Part shown: positions 20,521-22,623 of the stretch, piece by piece
Layout of the letters: each line of letters starts with the position of its first letter
How positions within the stretch are numbered: position 1 is the first letter of the stretch
NCBI GenBank assembly: GCA_018398765.1
Contig: JAHBMJ010004825.1
Location: forward strand, 54,736-77,358
DNA: 22,623 nucleotides
Source: Chromera velia
Taxonomy: Eukaryota; Sar; Chromeraceae
Direction: 5' to 3'
The notes under the pieces: generated by a model
Told to the model about the DNA's origin: nothing
The model's database searches: none
What the model saw: the letters and a program-made list of their open reading frames with translations, nothing else
Made by a program: the position numbers and the translations under genes

Positions 20521-21254
20521 ATGAGGTCGTCCTGCTTGTTGGTTTCCGTCGCCTTGTTTCTTTTATCGGAATGCATCTTGGGTCTTTCTCTGAGGAAGGA
20601 CCTCGAAGAGTCCTTGACCATCGAGAGACCAGGAAGTCTGACCGAGAAGGACGAGGCGGAATTGCAGGAGACTCCAGCGCTGTTGGAAGCACTGGATGCA
20701 TCACCCAACTGCGAAGAGTGGTACGGTAGTGGCAAGAAGTCTGGATGGCTCACAAGGGCATGGAAAGCCACTAAGAGCGCAGTGAAGCAAATGTTCACTA
20801 CCGAGAGATTGTGCTGGTGCAAACAACGATGGGTTGACAAAAAGGAGGATGGAATGCGCCTGAACACGGATGCGCAAGGTCGGTTCTTGTGAGAGCACTC
20901 AGCTTTTTCCCAGTCGGTTGCGTCACGGGAAAAAAACTCAGACACTATATACATGCATCAATTCTCTGTATTATGCATGTATTTAATTACGTTGCAGGTT
21001 GGATTCCCTGGAGCGATGTTCCCTTCCGTGTAAAGAACGTGCAGTATCGTCGTTGTTCCAACCACTTCGTGTTCACTAAAGACGAGTTCGCGTCTCACGG
21101 AGGCAAGTGCACCAGCGTGCCGGTCCAACCCGGGCACTCCACCTTCAAGGACCTCAGGAGAATGGCAGGAGCCACCAGGGCCATCGAGAAGGAAGGCAAA
21201 CTCGACTGCACTCCCTGGAAGACAGAGTATCCTGAGAAAGTGGGAAAGAAGTGA
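20521..21254 (+). CDS. Small secreted six-cysteine protein, orphan
   Basis: Two exons, 20521-20878 and 20998-21254 (TGA), are joined by a 119-nt GT-AG intron at phase 1 that restores a Gly codon. The product is 204 residues. The ATG at 20521 begins MRSSCLLVSVALFLLSECILG, a clear signal peptide; the upstream in-frame extension would bury it, so this start is preferred. The mature protein has an acidic first third, then a basic Trp-rich part (GWLTRAWKATKSAVKQ, RLCWCKQRW). Six cysteines remain after the signal (NCEEW, RLCWC, RRCSN, GKCTS, LDCTP), consistent with three disulphides. No known domain was recognised and no transmembrane segment follows the signal. It is probably secreted; its function is unknown. 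Confidence 0.8.
20879..20997 (+). other. Intron of the secreted-protein gene
   Basis: 119 nt. The donor is GTCGGT and the acceptor is TTGCAG. It contains ATGCATC and ATGCATGT motifs. Reading through it would give a stop codon after three residues (GRFL). Confidence 0.8.
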
Positions 21255-22240
21255 TCTATATATCTGTGTTACGATAATAATCCTTCAGGAAGATTTCAAC
21301 TGTATTTCAAATGCCAAATTGACTGGAGGCAGACACGAGAAGCAAATCCCAGAGCCAGAGAGAGTGATCTCTTCGTCCTCATCTCCTTTCTATCAATACA
21401 TACTGGAGAATAGAGGACTCAAGTCAGGTGTTAGAGGAAGGCATGAGAGGCGCGGTCTGGCGTTTTGTCTTTAAGAAAGGATGAAAAGGAAGGGACGGGA
21501 AGGGAAGGGAAGGAAATGGAACAGAAGCAGATCATCCATCATGCCACAGCAACGATAAAGCGGGAGAAATGCTGCAGTGTACGGATGCACGAAACAGCTT
21601 GATGCATGTATCTGCATGTGTGGCTTGGTCGCAGAATTACAATGTCAGAATTCAAATGTTGAAAAATCACGTCACATCTTTTCATCATTCAGCAACAGCA
21701 CAAACCTATCTTTCACACGACCACCACTCAAGCTCCGGCCGAAACGGCCAGTTCTGTGAGCCAAAAGACAGATGATGCCTGGTCGCTTTAAATTTCTGGT
21801 GTCGATCGTTTTAAAGAATGATAATCAAGAACCTGAATCAGATGCAAGCCTCCGGGCGTCCGTCCCAAAATGTTTAGGCCACTTGATTGATTTGCAGCAC
21901 ACACTGATGCTGCCCGTTTCTTTTCTTGTTCAGTCCTTCCGGAAATGGCTGGGAGCTATTTTGAACTTTTTGATTGTCTGTCCACGTGCCTGCCTGTGTG
22001 CTCGCCTACCTTCCTATCAGTCCCTCTGTTTGACTCACTTCCTCTCTCTCTGCTTGCCACTTTGTATCGTTCGGTTGGTCTGTATGATTCCTTGTGTGCT
22101 TTCGGGTTTGTGTGACTGGCTCTGCGATTGAGAGTGCCTTTCTTCTTTTGGGGCTATTCACCTGTTTGTCTAGCTCCCTGTCGATTTGCCTATTTGCCCA
22201 GCCATCTCTGAATTGAGCTGCCAGTCTACCAGTTAGTCTT
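21255..22240. other. Downstream flank, no gene seen
   Basis: No coding stretch stands out. There is a GGGAA-rich tract near 21490-21515. A frame at 21772-22131 is open but has low-complexity Cys/Leu/Ser content towards its end, caused by degenerate CTGT repeats, and no supporting splice or start context. Confidence 0.5.
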
Positions 22241-22250
22241 ACTGTTTGAT

Positions 22251-22623
<373 letters not shown>

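Noticed and set aside
21772-22131. 119-residue frame after the secreted-protein gene
   Set aside because: The second half is CTGT/CTCT low-complexity translation and no domain or intron signals support it.

Overview
The window reads as nuclear DNA of an intron-rich protist or alga. Its protein-coding stretches only become continuous after removal of short GT-AG introns. Phases close at nearly every junction, and 13 of 17 inferred 3' splice sites end in TGCAG, twice inside TGCATGCAG. The many GCATGC motifs, roughly balanced base composition, abundant CA/CT/GA microsatellites in introns, and a HAD-type gene with a DWDDT motif suggest an alveolate or chromerid-like alga (Chromera is my best guess). 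This is inference, not identification. Splice models were built by hand from reading frames, splice signals and phase. | Layout: (1) 1-524, AT-rich, several hairpins, no gene. (2) 525-7826, minus strand: a gene of about 12-13 exons and 1,050 residues. It has a signal peptide, a possible DNase II-like N-terminal domain, an acidic disordered middle, a hydrophobic block with proline at exactly every sixth residue, and a C-terminal region I do not recognise. (3) 7827-9108: a divergent intergenic region with a 30-nt triple repeat and a weak TATA-like site. (4) 9109-13304, plus strand: a five-exon HAD-superfamily gene with motifs I, II and IV and a conserved WK, followed by a long disordered tail. 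It is complete except for one in-frame TGA in exon 1. (5) 13305-20520: 7 kb of gene-poor, repeat-rich DNA. It holds CA-rich microsatellites, a cluster of EcoRI-containing palindromes, a G-run/hairpin module, GCCGCCGGCC repeats, and a low-confidence set of mini-exons on the minus strand. (6) 20521-21254, plus strand: a two-exon gene for a small secreted six-cysteine orphan, with a TATA run upstream. (7) 21255-22623: no gene, ending in long CTTC/CT microsatellites. | The first two genes are divergent and could share control elements in the 1.28-kb gap, but nothing in their products links them to one pathway. No tRNA, rRNA, CRISPR array, intact transposon or prokaryotic operon was seen. There is a single ambiguous base (N) at 16106 inside a G-run, and the assembly may be unreliable there.
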